From Xanthobacteraceae bacterium (GTDB lineage Bacteria > Pseudomonadota > Alphaproteobacteria > Rhizobiales > Xanthobacteraceae): DNA of 5,864 nucleotides. The DNA lies in the NCBI GenBank assembly GCA_030043175.1, contig JASHYD010000450.1, positions 1 to 5,864 on the forward strand, read 5' to 3'. Positions 1 through 5,864 of the stretch are shown here, piece by piece; within the stretch, counting starts at the first letter, position 1; each line of letters opens with the position of its first letter. The notes under the pieces were generated by a model. The model was not told the origin of the DNA. It ran no database searches and worked only from the letters and a program-made list of their open reading frames with translations. A program made the position numbers and the translations under genes.

Positions 1-390
1 GAACGGCACCCCCCCGGGCCAACACTGGTTGCTCGGGGTAGGATAGGGTACGCTGGTCAGCGAAATTTCACCGTGCTCCTTCACGACGTCGGCGGCGTGC
101 GGCTTCAAAATCGTGTTTGTGTAATCGCCGACCAGTTCGTAGATGTCGCTCACTCCGTTGCGGCGCGACCTGTTCGTTACCGGGCCAGGGCCCCCCACCG
201 GCGGCTCGAAGTCAGGCCAGGTCAAATGGGCCCATATGCCGGAAAAATCAGGGATAGATCCGGCCCCTTGGACGTCGCGACTACGGGCTTGCCCGACGGC
301 GGGCGCCACGTCTTGCCCTGCGGCGAACGTTGCAGCTGCCATGGCCACCGGCGTCACCAACAGAAGGAAATCCCGCCGCTGCAGATTCAT
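1..390 (-). CDS. Secreted PDFSGIW-motif protein, N-terminal part, cut by window edge; Tat signal
   Basis: The minus-strand frame opens with ATG at 388-390 and stays open for 130 codons to base 1, so the C-terminal part lies outside the window. Residues 1-25 look like a twin-arginine signal: MNLQRRDFLL followed by a hydrophobic, alanine-rich stretch, close to the Tat consensus (S/T)RRxFLK. This motif supports the chosen start; the next ATG (residue 17) would lose it. A GGACGGGAGC purine-rich stretch precedes the ATG. The mature part carries IPDFSGIW (about 46-53), an ELVGDYTN segment (85-92) and YPTPSNQCWPGGVPF (116-130). It aligns throughout with the complete paralogue at 523-1527 but lacks about 21 residues after position 75. 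Function is unknown; export to the periplasm, probably folded, is inferred from the signal. It lies 132 bp downstream of its paralogue on the same strand and may share its transcript. Confidence 0.88.
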   Translation of the reverse strand, partial: MNLQRRDFLLLVTPVAMAAATFAAGQDVAPAVGQARSRDVQGAGSIPDFSGIWAHLTWPDFEPPVGGPGPVTNRSRRNGVSDIYELVGDYTNTILKPHAADVVKEHGEISLTSVPYPTPSNQCWPGGVPF

Positions 391-522
391 GCTCCCGTCC
401 GCCGTTTCGTGTTTCTGCTCTAGCGGGCTCTTGCACGAACTATACCGTTTGCGTGTGTGCCGGGAAGAGCGCGCATCGGCAATCAAGGGGCCTTCCTTCT
501 CAAGTCAGGGTAGACCGATGTC
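391..522. other. Intergenic gap between the two paralogues
   Basis: These 132 bp lie between the stop of the upstream paralogue and the start of the truncated one. I see no hairpin followed by a T-run and no convincing promoter boxes. That leaves co-transcription of the two genes possible. Confidence 0.4.
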
Positions 523-1527
523 TCAGAAATCTGGTTTGTCGGCCTGCGGAAGGTCGATCGTTCTGCCCACATAGTCGCGCGTGCTTTCAGCGCAGACGAA
601 TTCCGGCCAACCGCCCAGTGGGCGCCGATAAGTAATCTTGGCTGACCAGGGGGTTGTGAACACGCCCGGGTCCTCGACTGTAAACTCGAGCAGCAGTCCA
701 GGGCCCTTGTAATTCGGGTTACGCGCGAGACCCGTGTCGGAGACCTGAACGCGAAAATTTTCTCTTTCCCCTCGGTCCTCGGATTCGTTTGCAGATTCGT
801 AGTCAAGCAGCCGGTAGCGTTCCACAACGTGCAGCGCCTCGGTGTGCGGCGTGCCATACATATCAACCATAGCAAAGGGGCCGACCTTGATACCCACCGT
901 ATCGATCACGAGCGTGTCGCCCTCGTAATAGCCGACAGAGTCCCCATACCAGGAGGGCGTTACATGCTGCGGATGCGTGCGGTTCATATACACGTGGCGG
1001 ACAGCATAATCGTTTGCGTAGAGAATCGTGACCTTGTGCTTCTGTTGCAGCATTTGCATGCCGAAATTCCAAAACACAAAGGGCACGCCGCCGGGCCAGC
1101 ACTGGTTGCTGGGCGTGGGATAGGGGATCTTTTTTTTGGCAAGTTCGCCGTGCTGTTTCACCACCTCGGCCGCCTCGGGTTTCAAAATCGGGTTAGTGAA
1201 GTCGCCCACCAGTTCGGAAACGTTGCTCACGCCGCCGGGGCTCGCACCGGCCGTCGCCGCTCCATTGTAGGGAGCCAGCGTCGGGGCTGCTTCGATGGTT
1301 ACGCGCGAAAGGTTCCTCACCGGCCCCGCACCGCTCAACGGCGGCTCGACATCGGGAAATGTGAGGTGGCCCCATATGCCGGAGAAATCCGGGATCGCGG
1401 CCGTGTCCTGCACACCTTTATCGACCGACCCACCCGCAGACATTGCCGCTTGCGCACTGCCAGGCGTCGCTGCGGCTAAAAACAAGAAACCGATCGATGT
1501 CAAAGCGATCATCGCTGTTGATACCAT
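523..1527 (-). CDS. Secreted PDFSGIW/GDTLVIDT-family protein of unknown function (Sec signal)
   Basis: This is a complete 334-residue frame: ATG at 1525-1527, TGA at 523-525. A strong ribosome site, AGGGGG, sits 7 nt upstream of the ATG. Residues 1-27 form a Sec-type signal peptide with hydrophobic core IALTSIGFLFLAAA and a probable cleavage after AQA (27). The mature protein shows PDFSGIW (46-52), NQCWPGGVPF (141-150), an RHVYMNRTHPQHVTPSWYGD segment (177-196), EGDTLVIDTVG (202-212), ERYRLLDYES (236-245) and EFTVEDPGVFTTPWS (281-295). These motifs recur in a widespread family of exported bacterial proteins that I know only as hypothetical. C143 and C312 could form a periplasmic disulfide. 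Catalytic function cannot be assigned. A paralogue lies directly downstream. A possible -10 box lies 35 nt upstream of the start. Confidence 0.92.
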   Translation of the reverse strand: MVSTAMIALTSIGFLFLAAATPGSAQAAMSAGGSVDKGVQDTAAIPDFSGIWGHLTFPDVEPPLSGAGPVRNLSRVTIEAAPTLAPYNGAATAGASPGGVSNVSELVGDFTNPILKPEAAEVVKQHGELAKKKIPYPTPSNQCWPGGVPFVFWNFGMQMLQQKHKVTILYANDYAVRHVYMNRTHPQHVTPSWYGDSVGYYEGDTLVIDTVGIKVGPFAMVDMYGTPHTEALHVVERYRLLDYESANESEDRGERENFRVQVSDTGLARNPNYKGPGLLLEFTVEDPGVFTTPWSAKITYRRPLGGWPEFVCAESTRDYVGRTIDLPQADKPDF

Positions 1528-1561
1528 GACTCAACCCCCTGTGAATTTGCACAAAGCCATC

Positions 1562-1567
1562 ATCATA
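1562..1567 (-). promoter_or_regulatory. Possible -10 box for the 523-1527 gene
   Basis: On the minus strand this reads TATGAT, a 5/6 match to TATAAT, 34 bases upstream of the ATG. The hexamer 17 nt further up (ATATTC) is a poor -35, so the call is weak. The gene must start a transcript nearby because only degraded DNA lies upstream. Confidence 0.25.
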
Positions 1568-1625
1568 GGTATGGCGTCCTAAGAGAATATCAGAAACGCA
1601 GTGCTAACATGGGTGACGCATCTGA

Positions 1626-1832
1626 TTAGACAATTCTCGACCACCGACTGTGGCCGCCGAAAGACGGAGCCATTGGCCCAGGTACTCGCGCGCACGAGGT
1701 GGCACCCACGCGGGCAAGGAACGCGTCGATGTCATCAGGATCAATGCACCGAAGGTTCGCGACACTAAGAGCGGCAGCGCGATGCTGCGCTAGGGCGTGG
1801 TCATACCGCAGCGCGCCACTGAGCCCCGCGTG
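1626..1832 (-). pseudogene. Unrecognised reading-frame remnant (68 codons, no start)
   Basis: The minus strand is open from just after a TAG (1833-1835) to TAA at 1626-1628, with no ATG near the beginning. The first part reads like real protein, for example LRYDHALAQHRAAALSVANL and then IDPDDIDAFLARVGA, before turning into low-quality sequence after about residue 43. It lies in the same frame as the RCK fragment upstream but separated by two stops, and it does not resemble the continuation expected of an RCK domain. I read it as a 3' remnant of a different gene joined by deletion. I cannot name the family; the IDPDDIDAFLARV segment only suggests a helical segment. Confidence 0.35.
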
Positions 1833-1836
1833 CTAT

Positions 1837-2120
1837 TCACATCACGCCGGCAGCGAGCAAGGTCGCCTCGACGGTCGCGTCCCCTTAACGCAGAGATAGG
1901 CCTGCGCACGCGCCAACAAGGCACGTGCCTTATTCTCCTCGAGGATCACGAATCCGGCGCTGCTCGCGCTCAGCGAGCGCGCCAGCACAGCACCGATGCG
2001 GCCAAAACCGCAGACGACGACGTGGCCCTTAAGCTGATCGATTTGAGTTGTGATGGGCATAGCGCAGCAGCTGTGGATCTGCCTCCGCCACTCTATGCCG
2101 GCCTTCTCGGCCTGCAGGGG
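1837..2120 (-). pseudogene. TrkA-N / RCK nucleotide-binding domain fragment, frameshifted
   Basis: Minus-strand translation shows a Rossmann NAD-binding fold start typical of RCK (TrkA-N) domains of potassium channels and transporters: LKGHVVVCGFGRIGAVLARS with GxGxxG, then FVILEEN ending strand 2 with acidic residues, then ARALLARAQAYLCVKG. The frame then breaks. Restoring one base in the C-run at 1881-1884 gives GDATVEATLLAAGV, exactly the next conserved RCK segment, followed by M and a TGA at 1837-1839. The rest of the domain, normally over 60 residues more, is missing. The nearest ATG (2058-2060) has no ribosome site at a usable distance, and no channel pore segments precede it. The fragment once belonged to a potassium channel or Kef/Trk-type protein and is now non-functional. 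A sequencing error could explain the frameshift but not the missing ends. Confidence 0.75.
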
Positions 2121-2123
2121 CTA

Positions 2124-2366
2124 GAGCGCGTTGTCCAGGACAAACGCGAGGTGCAGAACGTCAGCTCCTGTAGGAGGATCGGACCGATAGACGAGCAACG
2201 ATGCAGCCTCCGAGTTGGTCTGAAAGTGACCCACAACAGACATCCGCGTGACCGTGCTAAAGGCAGCCCGATCGACAACATCCAGCGGCCACGCGTCTAG
2301 CCTTGCGCGTTTGCGAAAACCGAGATAGGTCTCGTACGTTCGCCAGGGAGGGAAAAATGAGATTGG
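2124..2366 (-). pseudogene. Unrecognised protein fragment, in frame with the RCK remnant across a TAG
   Basis: Between two TAG codons (2367-2369 and 2121-2123) the minus strand stays open for 81 codons without an ATG start. It reads plausibly as protein: PPWRTYETYLGFRKRARLDA, then FSTVTRMSVVGHFQTNSEAA, SLLVYRSDPP and VLHLAFVLDNAL. It is in the same frame as the RCK fragment, separated only by the TAG at 2121-2123 and about 20 further codons. It shows no membrane helices or selectivity-filter motif, so it is not an obvious channel pore. It may be the upstream part of the same dead gene or a separate gene fused by deletion. I do not recognise the family. Confidence 0.4.
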
Positions 2367-2389
2367 CTAGACAGCCTTCGATGGCGCGT

Positions 2390-2402
2390 GTTTAGCTTAA
2401 AC
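2390..2402. repeat. Short inverted repeat downstream of the kinase
   Basis: GTTTAGCTTAAAC has 5-bp perfect arms around a 3-base centre. It lies 44 bases after the kinase stop. It has no GC-rich stem and no following T-run, so it is not a standard terminator. Confidence 0.25.
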
Positions 2403-2445
2403 AAGGGCCACGCTTTCTCTCGCAGGCGCTAATGCAGGCGATCTA

Positions 2446-5433
2446 TTAATGGAATTGACGGTTCCCTCGAGTGCCAGGCTTCAGGTCGGAGAGCCTCACT
2501 CGACCGCCGTCTTGTAATTTTCGGTTATCATAACTTTGGAAGCGCCCTAATTCGGTATTATTATGACGATTCCGCTCCCGTTCCATCGCGTTCGTGGCCG
2601 GGCAGATCAAGCGCCACACCAGACCGGAGGCAGCGTAATCAAGCTGGACCTCACCGCCGACGGTGCTCTTCGCCATCGGGTCGATGACCGTGCTGCCAAA
2701 GCCCTGCCGCTCCGGCCGTGAAACGGGCGGCCCATTACGCTCCGTCCAGCTCATAGTAAAGATATCGCCATCAAGCCGCCAACCCACATCGACACGACCG
2801 GCAGCCACCGAAAGCGCGCCGTATTTGCCGGCGTTGGTCGAAAGCTCGTGCAGTGCGAGGCCAATGGCTTGAGAGGCTGCTGCGTTCAGACGTAGTTTGG
2901 CGCCTTCGACAGTGATCCGAGACCCGATAAGATCCGCAAAGTGCGCGAGTTGGGCGCGCACAAGATCCTCGACATCGACTCCATGCCACTCACTCCGGAT
3001 CAGCAGGTCCAGATTGGCCGCCAGCGCCTGGATACGCTCGGTGAATCGCTCGACAAAGTCTTCAGGCTCACGAGCCGCGGTCTGGCGGGCGATTGCGTGC
3101 ACGAGACTGAGCATGTTCTTAGCGCGGTGACTGACCTCACGCATTAGAAGTTGAACCTGCTCCTCGTGAGCTCTTCGCTCAGTGATGTCCTGCGCCAGAG
3201 AAATGAAAAGGCGTCGTCCATCTGATTGGGCTCCCAGAGCAGAGTCAACAAAGCTCCAAAGACGATTGCGGCCGTCTCTGGTGCGGATCTGCATTTCGGC
3301 TGTATGTGCCTCGGGTTCTAACGAAATGATCTGTCGGATATGCTCCAGCACTTCGTCCGAGTGCTCCCCATATGCTCGAGTCGTCCAATCCTTGACCCAG
3401 CGCAGTTCCTGTTGCGAATAGCCGGTTTCTTTGAGCCAGCTTTGGCTGATGGCAAGGACTTGCTCCCGATCGTCGAACAACAGGACTGGCAATGGCGATT
3501 GGAGGAGTGAGGATTTGAACCGTTCCTCGCTCTTGCGTAATTCCTCTTCGGCTTGTTTGCGTGCAGAAATGTCCTCAATCACGCTGACGAAATAGTCGAT
3601 TGACCCATCGCTCTTGCGCACGCAGCTGACAGTCTCCTTGCCCCAAATGATCGTGCCGTCCTTACGCAGATAGTGCTTTTCGATGTCATAGCTGTCGACC
3701 TCTCCTTTGCGCATAAGCTCGCCCTGGGCAAGATCCGCCTGGAGATCGTCCGGATAGGTCATGTCCTGGAACGACTTGGTAAGGAGCTCATCCACCGGGT
3801 AGCCAAGAATACGGCAGAGGGCTTTGTTGACCCTGAGCCACCTGCCGTCAGGTGCGACGTGTGCGATACCGACCGCCGCATTCTCGAACGTGGCTTGAAA
3901 CCGCGCCTCTCTCTCGGCCGAAACGCCTGTCACGAACTGGCTGAACAGCACCGCGCCGCCGATCCTGCCGTCGGCGGTGCGCCAAGGCTTCATTGACCAC
4001 TCTACCCGTTCGACCCGACCGTGCTGGCGCGGGAAAGGGTCCTCCTCGTGCCCCAGTTCCTCGCCTGCCAGCACGCGGGCATGAAGTTCCCGCCATCGCA
4101 GCGGGATGTCGGGCAAAATCTCATAATGCGAGCGGCCGATGATTTCGGCGGCAGCCTGCAGTCCGTTATCAGAAAGGAAACGGTTCGAAACAGCCAGATA
4201 ACGCATCTTGTCATCGAACATGGCGATGCCGGCCGGCGCGTGCTTGATGAACAATGCAAGTTGGGCCTCGCGCTCGGCAAGACGCGCCTCTGCTCGCTTG
4301 CGCGCCGTGATGTCGCGGTTAGTCTCAAGCGCATAAGTCTCGCGTTCGCGCGCCGTGATGTCGCGATTGGTCTCAAGCGCATATGTCTCGCCGCCGTAGG
4401 ATACACGGACATGTCGGCTCTCGACGATGATCGTGCGCCCGTCGCGTGTGGTATGAGTGAGTTCCCCGTACCAACTCCCCTCGCGGGCAATTTGTGCTTC
4501 GACCTCCTGCATGGGGATGGGAGAACGGGTCTGGAGCAACTCATGGCTGATCTGCCCGATAGCCTCCTCTTTCGTATAGCCGTATAATGCCTCTGCACCC
4601 CGATTCCAGTATGTGATGCCGCCGCCTATCTTCCAGGTAAAGATCGCATCATGTGACTGATCCAGCAGATCGGCTTGGCGCCGCAGCAATTCTTCAGCCC
4701 GTTTGCGCGCCGTTATCTCGCGGTTGGTCTCAAGCGTATATGGCTCGCCGTTGTAGGACACACGGACAAGCCGGCTCTCGACGATGATCGTGCGCCCGTC
4801 GCGCGTGGTATGAGTGAGTTCCCCGTACCAACTCCCCTCGCGGGCAATCTGTGCTTCGACCTCCTGCATGGGGATGGGAGAGCGGGTGCAGAGCAGCGTG
4901 TGGCTGATCTGCCCGATAGCCTTTTCTTTCGTATAGCCGTATAATGCCTCTGCACCCCGATTCCAGTATGTGATGCCGCCGCCTATCTTCCAGGTAAAGA
5001 TCGCATCATGTGACTGATCCAGCAGATCGGCTTGGCGCCGCAACTGCTCCTCTACCCGCTTGCGCGCCGTGATGTCGTGGGCGATTTTTAAGGCGCTGAT
5101 GACGCGACCTTCGGCATCTCGAATCGGCAAGATGGTAAGCCACACATAGATGGTCCTTCCATCCTTCGCGATTCTTTCCGACTCATAGTGCTCGGTGCGC
5201 TCGCCGCGAGCGAGCCGGGCAAGAATCATGTCCTCCTCTTGCTGACGATCGACCGGGATCAGGCGCCGGACCGACTGCCCGATCATCTCGCTGGCGGCAT
5301 AGCCGAACACGCGCTCGGCCGCTTCGTTCCAACTTGTGATGGTACCGTCGAGCCTCTTGCCGACAATAGCATCCGTCGACGACGTCACGATGGCCGCAAG
5401 CTGCGCCTGCGCTTCATGGTGTTCCACGCTCAT
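2446..5433 (-). CDS. Soluble multi-PAS sensor histidine kinase, HWE family
   Basis: This 995-residue protein starts at ATG 5431-5433, with GAGG 8 nt upstream, and ends at TAA 2446-2448. No signal peptide or membrane segment is visible, so it should be cytosolic. By eye it holds six PAS modules, most ending in a PAC-type DITAR/DISAR linker: about 10-125, 133-245, 252-380, 386-504, 508-625 and 632-754. The kinase core follows: H-box LLMREVSHRAKNMLSLVHAI with phospho-acceptor H769, N-box HELSTNAGKYGALS with N867, the family-defining WxE as W896-T-E898, and G-box GFGS (911-914). HWE kinases autophosphorylate and pass phosphate to a response regulator; none is encoded here and the protein has no receiver domain. 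No LOV cysteine motif (GxNCRFLQ) or FixL-like haem histidine was found, so ligands are unknown. PAS 2 and 3 are near-identical tandem copies. Residues 947-995 extend past the normal end of the catalytic domain. Confidence 0.96.
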   Translation of the reverse strand: MSVEHHEAQAQLAAIVTSSTDAIVGKRLDGTITSWNEAAERVFGYAASEMIGQSVRRLIPVDRQQEEDMILARLARGERTEHYESERIAKDGRTIYVWLTILPIRDAEGRVISALKIAHDITARKRVEEQLRRQADLLDQSHDAIFTWKIGGGITYWNRGAEALYGYTKEKAIGQISHTLLCTRSPIPMQEVEAQIAREGSWYGELTHTTRDGRTIIVESRLVRVSYNGEPYTLETNREITARKRAEELLRRQADLLDQSHDAIFTWKIGGGITYWNRGAEALYGYTKEEAIGQISHELLQTRSPIPMQEVEAQIAREGSWYGELTHTTRDGRTIIVESRHVRVSYGGETYALETNRDITARERETYALETNRDITARKRAEARLAEREAQLALFIKHAPAGIAMFDDKMRYLAVSNRFLSDNGLQAAAEIIGRSHYEILPDIPLRWRELHARVLAGEELGHEEDPFPRQHGRVERVEWSMKPWRTADGRIGGAVLFSQFVTGVSAEREARFQATFENAAVGIAHVAPDGRWLRVNKALCRILGYPVDELLTKSFQDMTYPDDLQADLAQGELMRKGEVDSYDIEKHYLRKDGTIIWGKETVSCVRKSDGSIDYFVSVIEDISARKQAEEELRKSEERFKSSLLQSPLPVLLFDDREQVLAISQSWLKETGYSQQELRWVKDWTTRAYGEHSDEVLEHIRQIISLEPEAHTAEMQIRTRDGRNRLWSFVDSALGAQSDGRRLFISLAQDITERRAHEEQVQLLMREVSHRAKNMLSLVHAIARQTAAREPEDFVERFTERIQALAANLDLLIRSEWHGVDVEDLVRAQLAHFADLIGSRITVEGAKLRLNAAASQAIGLALHELSTNAGKYGALSVAAGRVDVGWRLDGDIFTMSWTERNGPPVSRPERQGFGSTVIDPMAKSTVGGEVQLDYAASGLVWRLICPATNAMERERNRHNNTELGRFQSYDNRKLQDGGRVRLSDLKPGTRGNRQFH
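2467..2503. repeat. Long imperfect hairpin inside the kinase 3' end
   Basis: The arm TCGAGTG-CC-AGGCT (2467-2480) pairs with AGCCTCACTCGA (2492-2503), giving 12 base pairs with a 2-base bulge and an 11-base loop. It lies in the part encoding the extra C-terminal tail of the kinase. On the minus strand it is not followed by a T-run, so it is not a canonical Rho-independent terminator, though it could stabilise the 3' end of the transcript. Confidence 0.6.
4301..4396. repeat. 48-bp tandem direct repeat (two copies) in the kinase gene
   Basis: Copies at 4301-4348 and 4349-4396 both begin CGCGCCGTGATGTCGCG and differ at only a few bases. The encoded protein repeats ETYALETNRDITAR with a 16-residue period (residues 349-364 and 365-380), so the last strand and PAC linker of the third PAS module are present twice. 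The length is a multiple of three, so the frame is kept. Confidence 0.92.
4329..5042. repeat. 357-bp tandem duplication encoding PAS modules 2 and 3
   Basis: Two adjacent units with a 357-bp offset (119 codons) span roughly 4329-4685 and 4686-5042; the exact junction cannot be fixed. Positions 4571-4685 and 4928-5042 are identical over 115 bases. The rest, 4349-4570 against 4706-4927, differs at about 22 of 222 positions by hand count. At protein level residues 132-244 and 251-363 or so differ at nine positions, clustered near 171-182 and 222-243. Confidence 0.92.
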
Positions 5434-5738
5434 TGAATTTGCCTCATATTTTTATATTTTTCGGCTAGTGCGCTATCAGCGAGGCGGCAAAACGCCTCAA
5501 CGCTTAGTGTGGCCATTTCCGCATAAGCCCCGATCGCGGTTAGGTCGACCGCTTGGGAATGGCTCGCCTGGCACCTCGATCCCGACCGCCGACTGCACGG
5601 GCTGCTCCTGCCACAGCTATCGTTGCGATTCCGATGCGGCGAAACACATGCCAGGATCGCGCAAGTGTGATCCATCGGAGCATATAATCCCCGTTTCTCC
5701 GCACTTAGCACCATACGCAGGACTAATACCGCTTCCAT
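5430..5738 (-). CDS. Doubtful small ORF overlapping the kinase start (ATGA)
   Basis: A 102-codon minus-strand frame ends in TGA at 5430-5432, overlapping the kinase ATG in an ATGA arrangement that often marks translational coupling. Its last 40 residues look protein-like (for example AIGAYAEMATLSVEAFCRLA), whereas the first 60 are rich in Cys, Ser and Arg and look like noncoding translation. No ribosome site precedes the ATG at 5738, and the predicted kinase promoter lies inside it. It may be the 3' remnant of a decayed upstream gene. I do not recognise it. Confidence 0.22.
   Translation of the reverse strand: MEAVLVLRMVLSAEKRGLYAPMDHTCAILACVSPHRNRNDSCGRSSPCSRRSGSRCQASHSQAVDLTAIGAYAEMATLSVEAFCRLADSALAEKYKNMRQIQ
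5451..5479 (-). promoter_or_regulatory. Predicted promoter of the kinase gene
   Basis: On the minus strand CTGATA (5474-5479) and TATAAA (5451-5456) are separated by 17 bases, resembling a housekeeping -35/-10 pair (4/6 and 5/6 matches). Transcription would begin only about 10 bases before the GAGG ribosome site, giving a very short leader. I found no GGAAC...CGTT pair of the EcfG general-stress type here. Confidence 0.4.
5481..5498. repeat. Perfect 6-bp inverted repeat next to the predicted kinase promoter
   Basis: GAGGCG and CGCCTC flank a 6-base GCAAAA loop. The arms start two bases upstream of the predicted -35 box, so it could be an operator. A terminator role is unlikely because no T-run follows on either strand. 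Confidence 0.4.
5540..5683 (-). CDS. Possible 47-residue small protein
   Basis: A short frame begins at ATG 5681-5683 with GGGGA 4 nt upstream and ends in TAA at 5540-5542. The product starts MLRWITLARSWHVFRRIG and continues with a mildly hydrophobic IATIAVAGAARAVGG, reminiscent of a signal or small membrane segment, then a basic tail. It overlaps the doubtful ORF at 5430-5738 in another frame, so at most one is real. Support is limited to the start context and the hydrophobic stretch. Confidence 0.2.
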   Translation of the reverse strand: MLRWITLARSWHVFRRIGIATIAVAGAARAVGGRDRGARRAIPKRST

Positions 5739-5864
5739 AGCTACTTGAATCGCTTTGAGTCGCTGGAATCGTTGAAGTTTTCAGATTTTTTCTGTGGCGC
5801 ACTCGATCGCAATGTGATCCGCTCTTGACCTATCTGATTCGGGGGAAACGGATGGTCAAGTGCA

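Larger units (their letters stand above)
1569..2445. other. Gene-free decay zone between kinase and secreted-protein gene
   Basis: About 880 bases hold no intact gene on either strand. They contain the three minus-strand remnants listed separately. I saw no insertion-sequence ends or transposase fragments that would explain the decay. A 7-base direct repeat, GCAGGCG at 2422-2428 and 2434-2440, sits just after the kinase stop. Confidence 0.7.

Noticed and set aside
829..1479. Long plus-strand open frame of 216 codons
   Set aside because: It lies antisense within the strongly supported secreted-protein gene, lacks a ribosome site and shows no recognisable domain; GC-rich genes often leave such mirror frames.
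1797..2300. Plus-strand open frame of 167 codons across the decay zone
   Set aside because: The opposite strand carries clear RCK motifs there, and the plus translation has no family features or ribosome site.
2467..2503. Rho-independent terminator of the kinase
   Set aside because: The hairpin lies before the stop codon and is not followed by a T-run on the minus strand.
4021..4587. Plus-strand open frame of 188 codons, with a similar one at 4675-4944
   Set aside because: Antisense shadow of the kinase gene; its internal repeat simply mirrors the duplicated PAS modules.
4301..5070. CRISPR-like or satellite array
   Set aside because: The repeats are in-frame coding duplications of 357 and 48 bp with no spacers.
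2446..5433. LOV photoreceptor or haem-based oxygen sensor
   Set aside because: No PAS module contains the flavin-binding cysteine motif or the FixL-type haem histidine context.
5617..5802. Minus-strand 61-codon frame
   Set aside because: Ser-rich, low-complexity translation without ribosome site or family features, overlapping other equally weak frames.

Overview
The window looks like an accessory, partly eroded stretch of a GC-rich alphaproteobacterial chromosome, most likely from the Rhizobiales (Bradyrhizobium/Rhodopseudomonas-like). I base this on the family mix: a soluble multi-PAS HWE-type histidine kinase and secreted proteins with a PDFSGIW motif. The taxon is an inference from protein style, not a database match. 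All recognisable coding lies on the minus strand.

Layout from high to low coordinate, which is the direction of transcription. Positions 5434-5864 hold no gene I can name. They contain two weak small reading frames, a perfect 6-bp hairpin and a plausible promoter. Positions 2446-5433 encode a 995-residue cytosolic sensor kinase with six PAS modules and a C-terminal HWE kinase core. Its second and third PAS modules are a recent 357-bp tandem duplication, and a 48-bp direct repeat follows at the end of the third. The last 49 residues lie beyond the catalytic domain, in DNA that is AT-rich and holds a long imperfect hairpin. Positions 1569-2445 are a graveyard: an unrecognised fragment, an in-frame stop, a TrkA-N/RCK nucleotide-binding fragment broken by a one-base frameshift, and a further unrecognised fragment.

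Positions 523-1527 encode a secreted protein of unknown function with a Sec signal peptide. Positions 1-390 encode the N-terminal 130 residues of a paralogue that runs off the window edge; it has a twin-arginine (Tat) signal instead. The two are in tandem, 132 bp apart, and could be co-transcribed.

The kinase and the secreted pair are separated by the pseudogene zone, and nothing in the sequence ties them to one pathway. No response regulator, receiver domain, RNA gene, CRISPR array or intact mobile element was seen. I do not see a clearly new biological system. The most interesting items are the recent PAS amplification in the kinase and the paralogue pair with different export signals.
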